Source: Bacteroidales bacterium | GTDB lineage: Bacteria > Bacteroidota > Bacteroidia > Bacteroidales > Dysgonomonadaceae | DNA length: 34,835 bases | NCBI GenBank assembly: GCA_012518155.1 | Contig: JAAYTC010000108.1 | Span: 1 to 34,835 of the forward strand | Direction of reading: 5' to 3' | Shown here: positions 15,545-24,214 of the stretch, in pieces | Layout of the letters: each line of letters starts with the position of its first letter | Position numbering within the stretch: position 1 is the stretch's first letter | The notes under the pieces: model-generated | Databases searched by the model: none | What the model saw: only the letters and a program-made list of their open reading frames with translations | Told to the model about the DNA's origin: nothing | Made by a program: the position numbers and the translations under genes

Positions 15545-17461
15545 ATGAATCGAAAACTATTGATCAGGGACCTCACGCTGAGGGACGGGCAACAATCGGC
15601 TTTTGCCACGCGAATGAACCAATCGCAAGTAGACAAAGTATTACCCTATTATAAGGATGCCAATTTTTACGCCATGGAGGTATGGGGCGGAGCTGTGCCT
15701 GATTCCGTGATGCGCTTCTTGGACGAGAATCCATGGGATCGTTTAGAGAAGATAGATCACGCGGTGGGAGACGCTTCGAAATTGACCGCTCTCTCGCGGG
15801 GGCGCAACCTGTATGGATACGCGCCGTACCCCGACGAGATCATCGACGGTTTTTTCAAGAACGCGGTGGCGTCCGGATTGAACATCATGCGTATTTTTGA
15901 CGCGTTGAACGATGTCAATAACATCAAGTCGAGCGTGAAATATATCAAGAAATACGGGGGTATGGCCGATTGCGCGGTCTGTTACACGGTGGATCCGAAG
16001 CCGGAGGAACCGGTACGTACGGGACCTAAAAAAAGGGGCCTACTGGGACTTTTTAGCAAGAAGGAGGAGGCACCGGTTGAGAGTACCTACAAGCCGGTAT
16101 TTACCGACGAGTATTTCCTGAACAAGGCACGGCAGATGCGTGATTTAGGTGCCGATATGATCACGATTAAAGATATGAGCGGCTTGATCCCTCCTTCCCG
16201 GGTGGCAAAGTTGATTCCACTTTTCAAGAAAGAGTTGAACCTGCCGATCGATTTTCATACTCACTGTACGCCCGGGTTCGGCCTAGGTGCGGTTCTTACT
16301 GCCATCATGCACGGTGCCGATATCGTTGACACGGTGATCTGGAACTTTGCAGGGGGCCCCGCGGCGCCGGCACTGGAATTGATTTATGTTTTCTGCAAGA
16401 AATTGGGTATCGAGTTGGACGTGAATATGGAAGCGGTAGCCAAGATCAACGAGAAGTTGTTGGATATTCGCCACGAGTTGGAGCCGTACGACGCGATCAA
16501 ACAATTCCCGAAGCCCTATAACCCATTAACGGATGAGCTTCCGCCGGAGGTGGACAAACAGTTTAACCTGGCAATTGAAGCGGTAGAGAATGGCGACGAA
16601 GCCGCGTTGTTGAATGCATGTTATACCATCGAGTCGCACTTTAATTTCCCGGCCCCCGACGAGCGGGTAAAAGACGCCGAGATTCCGGGTGGGATGTACA
16701 CCAATATGGTGGCTCAGCTAAAGCAGTTTAACTCCGAGAATATTCTTCCGGAGGCGATGAAGCTGATACCGAGCGTGCGCCGTGACGCGGGGCTACCACC
16801 CCTTGTTACGCCCACCAGCCAGATCGTGGGGGTGCAGGCGGTGAACTCAGCCATGAACCTGAAGAGTGGCCGCCCCAAATATGCCAATGCTTCGAACCAG
16901 TTTGTGGCACTCGTGAAAGGAGAGTACGGCGAGACACCGGTACCGGTGGATCCCGAGTTTCGTTTCGAGATCGCGGGCACACACGAAGAGGTGGCTTACG
17001 ATACTTCGACCTACAAGCGGCAAGAAAATCCCGTGTTAGAGGAGTATGGCGGAGTTACCCTGGCAACAGATGAGAAAGATCAGCTGTTATTGGAGTTATT
17101 TCCCGCCGTTGCCACAGGGTACTTGCGAAAGAGGCGCCAAGAGGAGTGGGAAGCCAAGCAAGCGGCTTCGTCTGCAGAAGGTGAAAAACAGGCTGCAAGC
17201 CCGGTTGCCGCGAGAAGCGACCAAGATGAAACGCCGGACGAAGTACAGGGCCACCGCGTAATTTGCCCTATGCCGGGGAACATCCTGGAGGTAGTGGTGA
17301 AGGAGGGCGACGAGATAAAGAAAGGGGAAAACATCCTTATTCTTGAAGCGATGAAGATGGAGAACGATATCACGGCGGAGGTTTCCGGCAAGGTGCATCG
17401 TATTTTCGTGCAACCGGGTGAGGCAGTCCGCGAGGGTGCCCCTTTGGTAGAGATCGTGTAA
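15545..17461 (+). CDS. oadA: Biotin-containing oxaloacetate decarboxylase alpha / pyruvate carboxylase subunit B type
   Basis: A 638-residue carboxyltransferase that moves CO2 between a keto acid and biotin carried on the same chain. The TIM-barrel domain begins with RDLTLRDGQQ (8-17). It contains the probable carbamylated Lys209 in TIKDMSG and the metal ligands His238 and His240 in DFHTHCTPG. A hydrophilic insert of about 35 residues (152-187) lies in the barrel. The conserved PYC_OADA domain follows to about 525, then a flexible Ala/Glu-rich linker (about 535-570) and the biotinyl domain with EAMKMEN, biotin on Lys604. No beta or gamma pump subunit and no biotin carboxylase lies nearby. It could therefore serve a sodium-pumping decarboxylase or a split carboxylase with partners elsewhere. 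It appears monocistronic. Confidence 0.88.
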   Translation: MNRKLLIRDLTLRDGQQSAFATRMNQSQVDKVLPYYKDANFYAMEVWGGAVPDSVMRFLDENPWDRLEKIDHAVGDASKLTALSRGRNLYGYAPYPDEIIDGFFKNAVASGLNIMRIFDALNDVNNIKSSVKYIKKYGGMADCAVCYTVDPKPEEPVRTGPKKRGLLGLFSKKEEAPVESTYKPVFTDEYFLNKARQMRDLGADMITIKDMSGLIPPSRVAKLIPLFKKELNLPIDFHTHCTPGFGLGAVLTAIMHGADIVDTVIWNFAGGPAAPALELIYVFCKKLGIELDVNMEAVAKINEKLLDIRHELEPYDAIKQFPKPYNPLTDELPPEVDKQFNLAIEAVENGDEAALLNACYTIESHFNFPAPDERVKDAEIPGGMYTNMVAQLKQFNSENILPEAMKLIPSVRRDAGLPPLVTPTSQIVGVQAVNSAMNLKSGRPKYANASNQFVALVKGEYGETPVPVDPEFRFEIAGTHEEVAYDTSTYKRQENPVLEEYGGVTLATDEKDQLLLELFPAVATGYLRKRRQEEWEAKQAASSAEGEKQAASPVAARSDQDETPDEVQGHRVICPMPGNILEVVVKEGDEIKKGENILILEAMKMENDITAEVSGKVHRIFVQPGEAVREGAPLVEIV

Positions 17462-17469
17462 CGAAAGAT

Positions 17470-18612
17470 CTATATGGCGCTTTTCAGGATCTCTTCCGCC
17501 ACGTCGCCCGTCACGTTTCGGTTTTCCCCGAATGCCACCCCTCTTTGGTTAAAGCGACGGGCGATCGTGTGTATGGTCTTCTCGCCGATGCCCTCGTCGG
17601 AGAGACGGGTCGTGAGGCCGAGTGACCGGTAGAAAGCTTCGGTCATTTCGATCGCCTTGTCGGCCTTCTCTTCGTCCGTTCCTCCCGCGATGCCAAACAC
17701 CCGTTCGCCGTATTGTAGCAGTTTAGCCTTTTTCTGTTCTTTCAGTACCCGGAGTGTGGCCGGCATCACGATGGCGAGCGAATGGCCGTGGGTGGTACCG
17801 TGCAGTGCGGTGAGTTCGTGTCCGATTTGGTGGGTTGCCCAGTCTTGGGTAATTCCCATCCGTATAAAATCGTTGAGAGCCAGTGTGGCCGCAAGCATGT
17901 AGTCGGCCATTAAGTCGTAATCGCGAGGATTGGCTTTGATACCCGGCGCGATCTCGATAAGCGAGAGGAGAAGCCCTTCCGCCCAACGATCCATGATGCG
18001 CGACTGTCCCGTCGTGGTGAGGTATTGCTCCAGCACGTGCGTGTAAGCATCGGCCAGTCCACAAGCGATCTGATGTTCAGAGAGCGTGTAGGTTACTTCC
18101 GGGTCGAGGATCGAGAACTGGGGGTAATCGCCCCCGAAAGAGTACTTCTCTCGCGTCTCTTCGCGGGTAATCACAGCACCCCCGTTCATTTCGGATCCGG
18201 TCGCGGGCACCGTCATCACCGAGGCAAACGGGATTTGCTTTTCGGCTACCCCCTTTAGTACGATATCCCACGCGTCTTCCTCCGTTGCCATTCCCGCGGC
18301 GATTAGTTTCGTGCCGTCGAGCACCGAGCCTCCTCCGACCGCCAGGAGGTAGTCGATCCGATTCTCTTTTCCCGTTTGAATTGCTTTACGCAGGGTCTCT
18401 ACCCGCGGGTTGGGTTCGATGCCCCAGAATTCGATGAAGTTGCGCCCCCTGAGCGACTCCTTCACTTGGTCGTATACCCCGTTGCGGGTGACACTCCCGC
18501 TCCCCAGCGTGATCATCAGTTTTACATCCTGTGGCAATAGCTCCGACAGTTTTTCAATTTGTCCTTTCCCGAACACCAAGCGGGTCGGGTTCTGAAAAAT
18601 AAAGTTCTTCAT
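17470..18612 (-). CDS. Iron-containing alcohol dehydrogenase, YqhD/BDH type
   Basis: A 380-residue cytosolic NADPH-type alcohol/aldehyde dehydrogenase of the group-III family, like E. coli YqhD and clostridial butanol dehydrogenases; these reduce a broad range of short aldehydes. The cofactor loop AVGGGSVLDGTK is at 91-102 and ATGSEMN at 137-143. The metal ligands are likely Asp188 and His192 (LADAYTHVLEQ), His261 and His275, whose spacing matches YqhD. The frame is open to an ATG at 18666, but the ATG at 18612 (MKNFIFQNPTRLVFG) is the family start. The stop is 8 bp from the convergent oadA-like stop. The detoxification role is inferred from the family. Confidence 0.9.
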   Translation of the reverse strand: MKNFIFQNPTRLVFGKGQIEKLSELLPQDVKLMITLGSGSVTRNGVYDQVKESLRGRNFIEFWGIEPNPRVETLRKAIQTGKENRIDYLLAVGGGSVLDGTKLIAAGMATEEDAWDIVLKGVAEKQIPFASVMTVPATGSEMNGGAVITREETREKYSFGGDYPQFSILDPEVTYTLSEHQIACGLADAYTHVLEQYLTTTGQSRIMDRWAEGLLLSLIEIAPGIKANPRDYDLMADYMLAATLALNDFIRMGITQDWATHQIGHELTALHGTTHGHSLAIVMPATLRVLKEQKKAKLLQYGERVFGIAGGTDEEKADKAIEMTEAFYRSLGLTTRLSDEGIGEKTIHTIARRFNQRGVAFGENRNVTGDVAEEILKSAI

Positions 18613-18815
18613 ACCGTCTGTTTTTTCGTGTGGTGCATGAATTCGCATCGGCTTCATGCAGCCCAATTTTTATTCGTGTATTATCCTCTAAAACGGTTTC
18701 GCGGGTGAGTTGTTCACCTTTCCCTGAACATCCCTCTCTTTTATTTGTTTCAATTTTATAAATGGCCGGTTGATGCGTCAAGTGGCAGGATCGTTAATTC
18801 GATGGATCGAACTCA

Positions 18816-19394
18816 ATGAATAAAGAGGAGAGGATACGGGAGAATTTGCAGGAACCGGAATTCCGGCTCGTGGGGCTGGATCGGTTCAGCTATCCCCTTT
18901 ACCGGGATGAGGTGGTGTCGCTCTACCTGAACGCATATACCACCGGTGAACCTCCGCAGTACATTGACCCCCTGGAGGGAGAGCAAGTGTTGGATGCCGC
19001 CATGCGCTACGGTTTTGGGCGAATGGCATTTATAGGACAGCGCTTGATTGGCGCGTTGATCGCGATGCCGTTGGCGCGTCACGGCGATTTCCCTTCCGTA
19101 TCGGTCCCTAACTTGGATACCCGTACCGCGCTCTACATCGCCGAGGTGATGGTGCACGCCGACTTTCGAGGCAGCGGAATCGGGACGGTTTTGATGGAGG
19201 AGATACTTTCGCGCACGGCGGGGTATTCATCCGCCGTGATTCGCGTTTGGGAGGAGAACCACCCCGCTTGGAACCTCTATCGTAAGTTGGGATTTCGCCC
19301 TATAGCGGCCACGACCCAAGTAAAACAACGCACGCGGGACGAGATGTTCAACGCGCGAAAAATATATTTACACTGTTTTATCGATTCAGATTAA
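18816..19394 (+). CDS. GNAT-family N-acetyltransferase
   Basis: A 192-residue acetyltransferase. The acetyl-CoA loop RGSGIG is at 118-123 after the strand LYIAEVMVHADF, and the C-terminal ENHPAWNLYRKLGF is the classic final motif of the fold. The first 60 residues are not distinctive. The substrate is unknown. It lies 11 bp before ovoA on the same strand and the two are very probably cotranscribed, which raises the possibility of a role linked to thiol-histidine metabolism, but nothing in the protein itself proves that. The ATG at 18816 is the first in frame. Confidence 0.82.
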   Translation: MNKEERIRENLQEPEFRLVGLDRFSYPLYRDEVVSLYLNAYTTGEPPQYIDPLEGEQVLDAAMRYGFGRMAFIGQRLIGALIAMPLARHGDFPSVSVPNLDTRTALYIAEVMVHADFRGSGIGTVLMEEILSRTAGYSSAVIRVWEENHPAWNLYRKLGFRPIAATTQVKQRTRDEMFNARKIYLHCFIDSD

Positions 19395-19405
19395 AATATC
19401 AGAAA

Positions 19406-21514
19406 ATGAAGAATTTACTTGCAAAGACAATTGATTTACGTAGCGGTACGCCGGAAGAGAAGAAGCAGGAGATACGCGACTATTTTCTGAAAACATGGGC
19501 GATTGATGAGCTGTTGTATAGCCAATTGAAGTCGGACGACACGTTTTATCTTCGAGGGGATCCCTTGCGACACATTTTGCTCTTTTACCTGGGGCATACC
19601 GCCGTATTTTTCATTAATAAGCTCTATCTCGCGCGCTTAATCCACAAGCGGGTCAACCCTCGGTTTGAATCGATTTTCGCGATCGGGGTGGACGAAATGA
19701 GCTGGGATGACCTGGATAATAACCATTACGAATGGCCGCCGGTGTCGGAGGTGCGGGCGTATCGCGACGCGGCAAAAGAGGTGATCTTAGGCGTGATTGA
19801 CCAGACCCCGTTGGAGATGCCCATCGACTGGGATAATCCGTTCTGGATGGTGATGATGGGTATTGAGCACGAGCGTATACATTTGGAGACGTCGTCGGTA
19901 TTGATCCGGCAGTTGCCATTGGATGAGGTGACAGCAGGCGTTTTCGGACAGCGTTGCCCCACGGTTGATGAAGCCCCGGAGAATGAGCTGCTGCCCGTTT
20001 CGGGAGCCATAATGAAACTGGGTAAGCCGTGGGACTACCCATTGTACGGGTGGGATAACGAGTACGGCGAACAGCAAGAGGAGGTGGCCGATTTTGAGGC
20101 GGCAAAATATCTTACCTCAAACCATGAATTTCTAGCGTTTGTGGAGGATAGCGGATATGAAACGGAGAGTTACTGGACCGAAGAGGGCTGGGAATGGCGT
20201 ACTTTCAAGAACGCGGAGATGCCCCTCTTCTGGCGAAAAGGAGAGAATGGCTACCGGTTACGTTTAGTGGCAGAGGAGATCGCGATGCCATGGAGTTGGC
20301 CGGTAGAGGTGAACTACCTCGAGGCAAAAGCTTTTTGTAACTGGAAAAGCAAGAAGACGGGCAAAAACTACCGGCTTCCTACCGAGGCGGAGTGGTACCG
20401 ATTGCACAAGGTAGCCCGGCTTGAGGAGGTGACGAAGTGGGGAGATGCCCCGGGAAACATTAACCTCGAGTATTGGGCGTCGCCCTGTCCAGTGAATATT
20501 TTCGAACAGGGCGGATTTTTCGACGTGATTGGAAACGTGTGGCAGTGGACCGAAACGCCGATTACCGGCTTCCCCGGTTTTAAAGTGCACCCGATGTACG
20601 ACGACTTCTCAACGCCAACCTTCGACGGGAAGCATAACCTGATTAAAGGGGGGTCCTGGATATCCACGGGAAACGAGACGACCATACATTCGAGATACGC
20701 TTTTCGCCGGCACTTTTACCAACATGCCGGGTTCCGCTATATTGTATCCGACGCGCCGGTCACCATTCATGAAGCGGAATACGAGACCGACGTGGAGGTG
20801 GCACTCTCCTGTGAACATAATTGGGGGGACGCGTACGCGGAAGAGAATAATATGCCGCTTCAGCTGGCATCATTGGCTAACGACTTGTTGAAGGGAGATG
20901 AAGAGGCGCGGATACTTGATCTGAATGCCGACACGGGACGATTGGCGTTTGAGTTGGCAAGAAATTACCGGGACGTGACCGCGCTCGATTTCACGGCACG
21001 AATGATACGGGTTCCCATCCATCTGCAGGAGCAAGGATTTACCCGCTACACGATGAAAGACGAAGGAGAATTGGTCTTCTTCCGAGAGGTGTTGCTCGCG
21101 GACTTCGACCTGATGGAGGCGAGAGATAACATCCGTTTCATGCAGGCCGACGCGATGAACCTGAAGCCTCAGTTCACGGGATACGACTTGATTATCGTGC
21201 CGGGATTGTTGGAAGAGCTGAGCGATCCTTCCCTTTTTCTTTCCCGGATAGATGAACGGCTGAACGAGGGGGGATACCTCTTGTTGGCGTCGGATTACGA
21301 GTGGGATGCTGATAAAGCAGATCCGGACAAGTGGCCGGGGGGATTCAAACGAGACGGCGAACCGGTGACATCGTTGGATGGCATCAAGCAGCTGTTGCAA
21401 CCCCACTTCGAATTGCACGTGGACCCCATGGATCTGAAGCTGGTTATGAAAACATCGTCGCGTGTAACGGTGAACCGGCAGATGGAGGTTACGATTTGGA
21501 AAAAGATCAGTTAA
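19406..21514 (+). CDS. ovoA: OvoA: 5-histidylcysteine sulfoxide synthase with methyltransferase domain
   Basis: OvoA is a mononuclear iron enzyme that joins cysteine to histidine with oxygen, the first step to ovothiol; its C-terminal domain is thought to methylate the mercaptohistidine. The 702 residues show three parts. A DinB-like domain (about 20-185) has the iron ligands expected at His64 and His155/His159 (GHTAVF, HERIH). An FGE-sulfatase-like domain (about 200-450) shows YRLPTEAEW, GNVWQWTE and KGGSW, with AFRRHFYQHAGFR. A methyltransferase domain fills about 485-702. The nucleotide loop there reads DLNADTGR (505-512), where OvoA proteins as I recall them have DLGCAVGR; the first glycine is replaced by Asn. 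The next step needs a PLP lyase (OvoB), not seen here. The stop overlaps the convergent lipid kinase gene by 8 nt. Confidence 0.9.
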   Translation: MKNLLAKTIDLRSGTPEEKKQEIRDYFLKTWAIDELLYSQLKSDDTFYLRGDPLRHILLFYLGHTAVFFINKLYLARLIHKRVNPRFESIFAIGVDEMSWDDLDNNHYEWPPVSEVRAYRDAAKEVILGVIDQTPLEMPIDWDNPFWMVMMGIEHERIHLETSSVLIRQLPLDEVTAGVFGQRCPTVDEAPENELLPVSGAIMKLGKPWDYPLYGWDNEYGEQQEEVADFEAAKYLTSNHEFLAFVEDSGYETESYWTEEGWEWRTFKNAEMPLFWRKGENGYRLRLVAEEIAMPWSWPVEVNYLEAKAFCNWKSKKTGKNYRLPTEAEWYRLHKVARLEEVTKWGDAPGNINLEYWASPCPVNIFEQGGFFDVIGNVWQWTETPITGFPGFKVHPMYDDFSTPTFDGKHNLIKGGSWISTGNETTIHSRYAFRRHFYQHAGFRYIVSDAPVTIHEAEYETDVEVALSCEHNWGDAYAEENNMPLQLASLANDLLKGDEEARILDLNADTGRLAFELARNYRDVTALDFTARMIRVPIHLQEQGFTRYTMKDEGELVFFREVLLADFDLMEARDNIRFMQADAMNLKPQFTGYDLIIVPGLLEELSDPSLFLSRIDERLNEGGYLLLASDYEWDADKADPDKWPGGFKRDGEPVTSLDGIKQLLQPHFELHVDPMDLKLVMKTSSRVTVNRQMEVTIWKKIS

Positions 21515-22454
21515 ACCAGCGGGTGAGGGAGGTGAAGATGTTCTCAACTTCCCTTTTTTTTCGGATTTCCGCTTCGTCCGGCGCGAAAACATGCAAGCCT
21601 TTATGGAAGATGCGGACATCAATTTCATTTTCCGCTTGCAGCGGTTCCCCATCGACATGCATCACTCCCGACCGGGAGCGTTTGATATGCAACCGTTGGG
21701 TGACCAGTGTGGTCATTTTACTGTTCTTATCGATGTTACGGGTAAAAAGCTGAAGGGTGGTTTGAGGTATCTCGAGCGCGTTGAGGGGTTTTAGGATGGA
21801 TACATTCATCTTCCCATCGTCGAGGCTCGCCCCCGGCGCGATATGAGCCTCGTTGCCATACTGCGATGCATTGGCACAGGTGAGGATGAAAGCACGTTCA
21901 CGGAGGGTGCCACCGTCGTGCGTGATTTCATATTCGTCCGACTTAAAATCGACCACGCTCTCCAGCACGTTTCGGACGTATCCCAAGGGTCCGCGCCGGC
22001 GTTCATCGGCAAACCGGTCGCTGATAAACGCGTCGAATCCAAAACCGCAGGTGCAGAAAAAAATATGGCCGTTTGCCGTGCCATAGTCGATTGCGCGGGT
22101 AGAATCTTTCAAGACGATATCGAGTGCCTTTTCCGCGTCGATCGGTATGCCTAAGTCGCGTGCCAGCCCGTTGCCGGATCCCAAGGGGATAATGCCGAGC
22201 GCGGTAGAGGTGTTCACTAGCTCCCGAGCGGCTTCGTTAACGGTGCCGTCGCCCCCCGCGACAATCACGCTCTTGAACCCCTCTTGCACTGCCTCGCGGG
22301 CAATTTCGGAGGCGTGCCGGGGGTACCCGGTGACCCGGATAATAAGATCCGTCTTCTTTTGATCAAGAGAGGCCGCCACGTCCTCGGGAATGTTTTTCTT
22401 TGACTCGGTTCCCGATACCGGGTTGATGATAAGGCACATTTTTTCTTTTGCCAT
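21507..22454 (-). CDS. Diacylglycerol kinase-like lipid kinase (DagK/YegS/LCB5)
   Basis: A 315-residue soluble lipid kinase. The N-terminal half holds the strand LIINPVSG (8-15), the nucleotide loop GGDGTVNE (67-74) and the LGIIPLGSGNGLARDLGIP motif typical of diacylglycerol/sphingosine kinase catalytic domains (PF00781). The beta-rich C-terminal half ends with MHVDGEPLQ, also typical. It probably phosphorylates diacylglycerol or a related lipid at the membrane surface for phospholipid turnover, though Bacteroidales make sphingolipids and a long-chain-base kinase role cannot be excluded. The ATG at 22454 begins directly before the first strand. It is transcribed alone, convergent with ovoA. 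Confidence 0.87.
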   Translation of the reverse strand: MAKEKMCLIINPVSGTESKKNIPEDVAASLDQKKTDLIIRVTGYPRHASEIAREAVQEGFKSVIVAGGDGTVNEAARELVNTSTALGIIPLGSGNGLARDLGIPIDAEKALDIVLKDSTRAIDYGTANGHIFFCTCGFGFDAFISDRFADERRRGPLGYVRNVLESVVDFKSDEYEITHDGGTLRERAFILTCANASQYGNEAHIAPGASLDDGKMNVSILKPLNALEIPQTTLQLFTRNIDKNSKMTTLVTQRLHIKRSRSGVMHVDGEPLQAENEIDVRIFHKGLHVFAPDEAEIRKKREVENIFTSLTRWFN

Positions 22455-22560
22455 GAATTATTATTTGTTCCCGTCGCGGGGTATGATAGTGAATGGATAT
22501 ACCTATAAACAAACCGTGACTCATTTTGTTTCCTCGCGAGGTTTTCATCAGAAAATCCCG

Positions 22561-22568
22561 TACATTTG
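22561..22568 (+). promoter_or_regulatory. -7 element TACATTTG before the symporter gene
   Basis: TACATTTG matches TAnnTTTG on the plus strand, about 100 bp before the ATG at 22669. No TTG lies at the ideal -33 distance. Confidence 0.45.
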
Positions 22569-22668
22569 CATTCAAAAAATTGGATAGCTGCCCGAGGCAC
22601 GATCATCAATGCCCGTGGTGACTTGTTGTCTGATATCCGACATCCGACATCCAAAAATTGATTCATCT

Positions 22669-24144
22669 ATGCAACCCGTTTTTGTACTCATAGTTATAGG
22701 TGCCTATTTTGGCATGCTCATGCTTGTTTCTTATTTGACGAGCCGAAAAGGGACGGGCAACGATGCCTTCTTCCGGGCCAATAAATCGTCGAAGTGGTAC
22801 GTGGTGGCGGTAGCCATGATTGGTACCTCTATCTCGGGCGTAACATTCGTCTCGGTACCCGGGATGGTGCGCGGCTTAGACATGACCTACATGCAGATGG
22901 TATTTGGCTTTTTCTTCGGTTACTTGGTGATCGCCTACGTGCTTTTGCCTCTCTATTACCGGTTAAACTTGACCACCATTTACGGGTACTTGGATCAGCG
23001 TTACGGGCCAAAGTCGTACAAAACAGGTGCTTGGTTTTTTCTTGTCTCAAAGATCGTGGGGGCGGCAGCGCGGCTTTATCTCGTGGCCTTTATTTTACAA
23101 ACACTGGTATTCGACACGTGGGGGGTGCCTTTCGTGGCGACCGTCTCCGGGATCATTCTCGTGATTTGGCTCTATAGCCACAAAAGCGGGATCAAGACGA
23201 TTATATGGACCGATTGGCTGCAGACCATTCTTTTTCTCACGGCGCTGGTGATGATCGTATGGCAGGTGGCATCGCAATTAGGACTGGGCGTGGGGGGCAT
23301 AGTAGAGGTTGTTCGAGAAAGTACTCACTCCCGTATTTTCGTGTTCGACGATTGGGCGAGCACCCAAAACTTCTTCAAGCAATTCTTTAGCGGAATGTTT
23401 ATCACGATCGTGATGACGGGTCTGGATCAGGATCAGATGCAGAAGAACCTGACCATACGCACGTTGAAAGACGCGCAAAAGAACGTGGTTTCGTACGGGT
23501 TGGCTTTCGCGCCAATCAACTTCCTGTTCCTCTGCCTGGGGGTGTTGTTGCTTGTTTTCGCTTCACAAAATAATATCGCGTTGCCGGAGGTTTCAGACAA
23601 TATTTTGCCGGTACTCGCGAGCGAATACATGGGCCCGGCGGTATTGGGAATTTTCATCGTGGGGGTTGTTGCTGCTGCTTTTTCGAGTGCTGACTCAGCA
23701 TTAACGGCGCTGACCACCTCTTTTTGCGTGGATATCTTAGATATGGAAGCGATTCCCGGGACCAAGGAGCAGGAGCAGGAGAAGAGGGACGTTGCCACTC
23801 GTCGGTGGGTGCATATCGGCATGAGCGTGGCGTTCGTGTTGATCATCCTGTTGATAGAAACGATTGGCTCCGATAGCATCATCACGGCGATTTATAAACT
23901 GGCTTCGTACACCTACGGGCCGCTGCTGGGGCTCTACTTTTTTGGTTTGTACAGCAAGGTAAATCCGATGGACCGGTTGGTGCCATACGTGGCAATCGCG
24001 GCACCGGTGCTCTGTTTCCTGATCGAGTCATCGATGTTGTACTTTTTCGATTATCAGGTAGGGTACGAACTACTGTTGATGAATGGGTTGATCACGGGCA
24101 TGGGCCTTTGGGCCATTTCGAAGAAGAAATTGCCGAGGGCGTAG
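22669..24144 (+). CDS. Sodium:solute symporter (SSS/SLC5 family)
   Basis: A 491-residue inner-membrane transporter with about 13 hydrophobic segments that should import a solute together with sodium. Family motifs are the early SRKGTGNDAFFRANKS region, TIYGYLDQRYGPKS (about 103-116), GLDQDQMQKNLT (251-262) and the sodium-site signature AAAFSSADSALT (about 335-346). The substrate cannot be told from sequence; sugars, sialic acid, pantothenate and amino acids are all used by relatives. The frame is open from 22609, but the ATG at 22669 (MQPVFVLIVIGAYFG) starts at the first membrane helix and is preferred. It is transcribed alone, divergent from the lipid kinase. Confidence 0.88.
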   Translation: MQPVFVLIVIGAYFGMLMLVSYLTSRKGTGNDAFFRANKSSKWYVVAVAMIGTSISGVTFVSVPGMVRGLDMTYMQMVFGFFFGYLVIAYVLLPLYYRLNLTTIYGYLDQRYGPKSYKTGAWFFLVSKIVGAAARLYLVAFILQTLVFDTWGVPFVATVSGIILVIWLYSHKSGIKTIIWTDWLQTILFLTALVMIVWQVASQLGLGVGGIVEVVRESTHSRIFVFDDWASTQNFFKQFFSGMFITIVMTGLDQDQMQKNLTIRTLKDAQKNVVSYGLAFAPINFLFLCLGVLLLVFASQNNIALPEVSDNILPVLASEYMGPAVLGIFIVGVVAAAFSSADSALTALTTSFCVDILDMEAIPGTKEQEQEKRDVATRRWVHIGMSVAFVLIILLIETIGSDSIITAIYKLASYTYGPLLGLYFFGLYSKVNPMDRLVPYVAIAAPVLCFLIESSMLYFFDYQVGYELLLMNGLITGMGLWAISKKKLPRA

Positions 24145-24214
24145 ATTGATTTACTGCCACCTGTAAAGATGTGGTGATGTGATGTGAGGTGAATGATGTT
24201 GATTGGTTAAAGAT

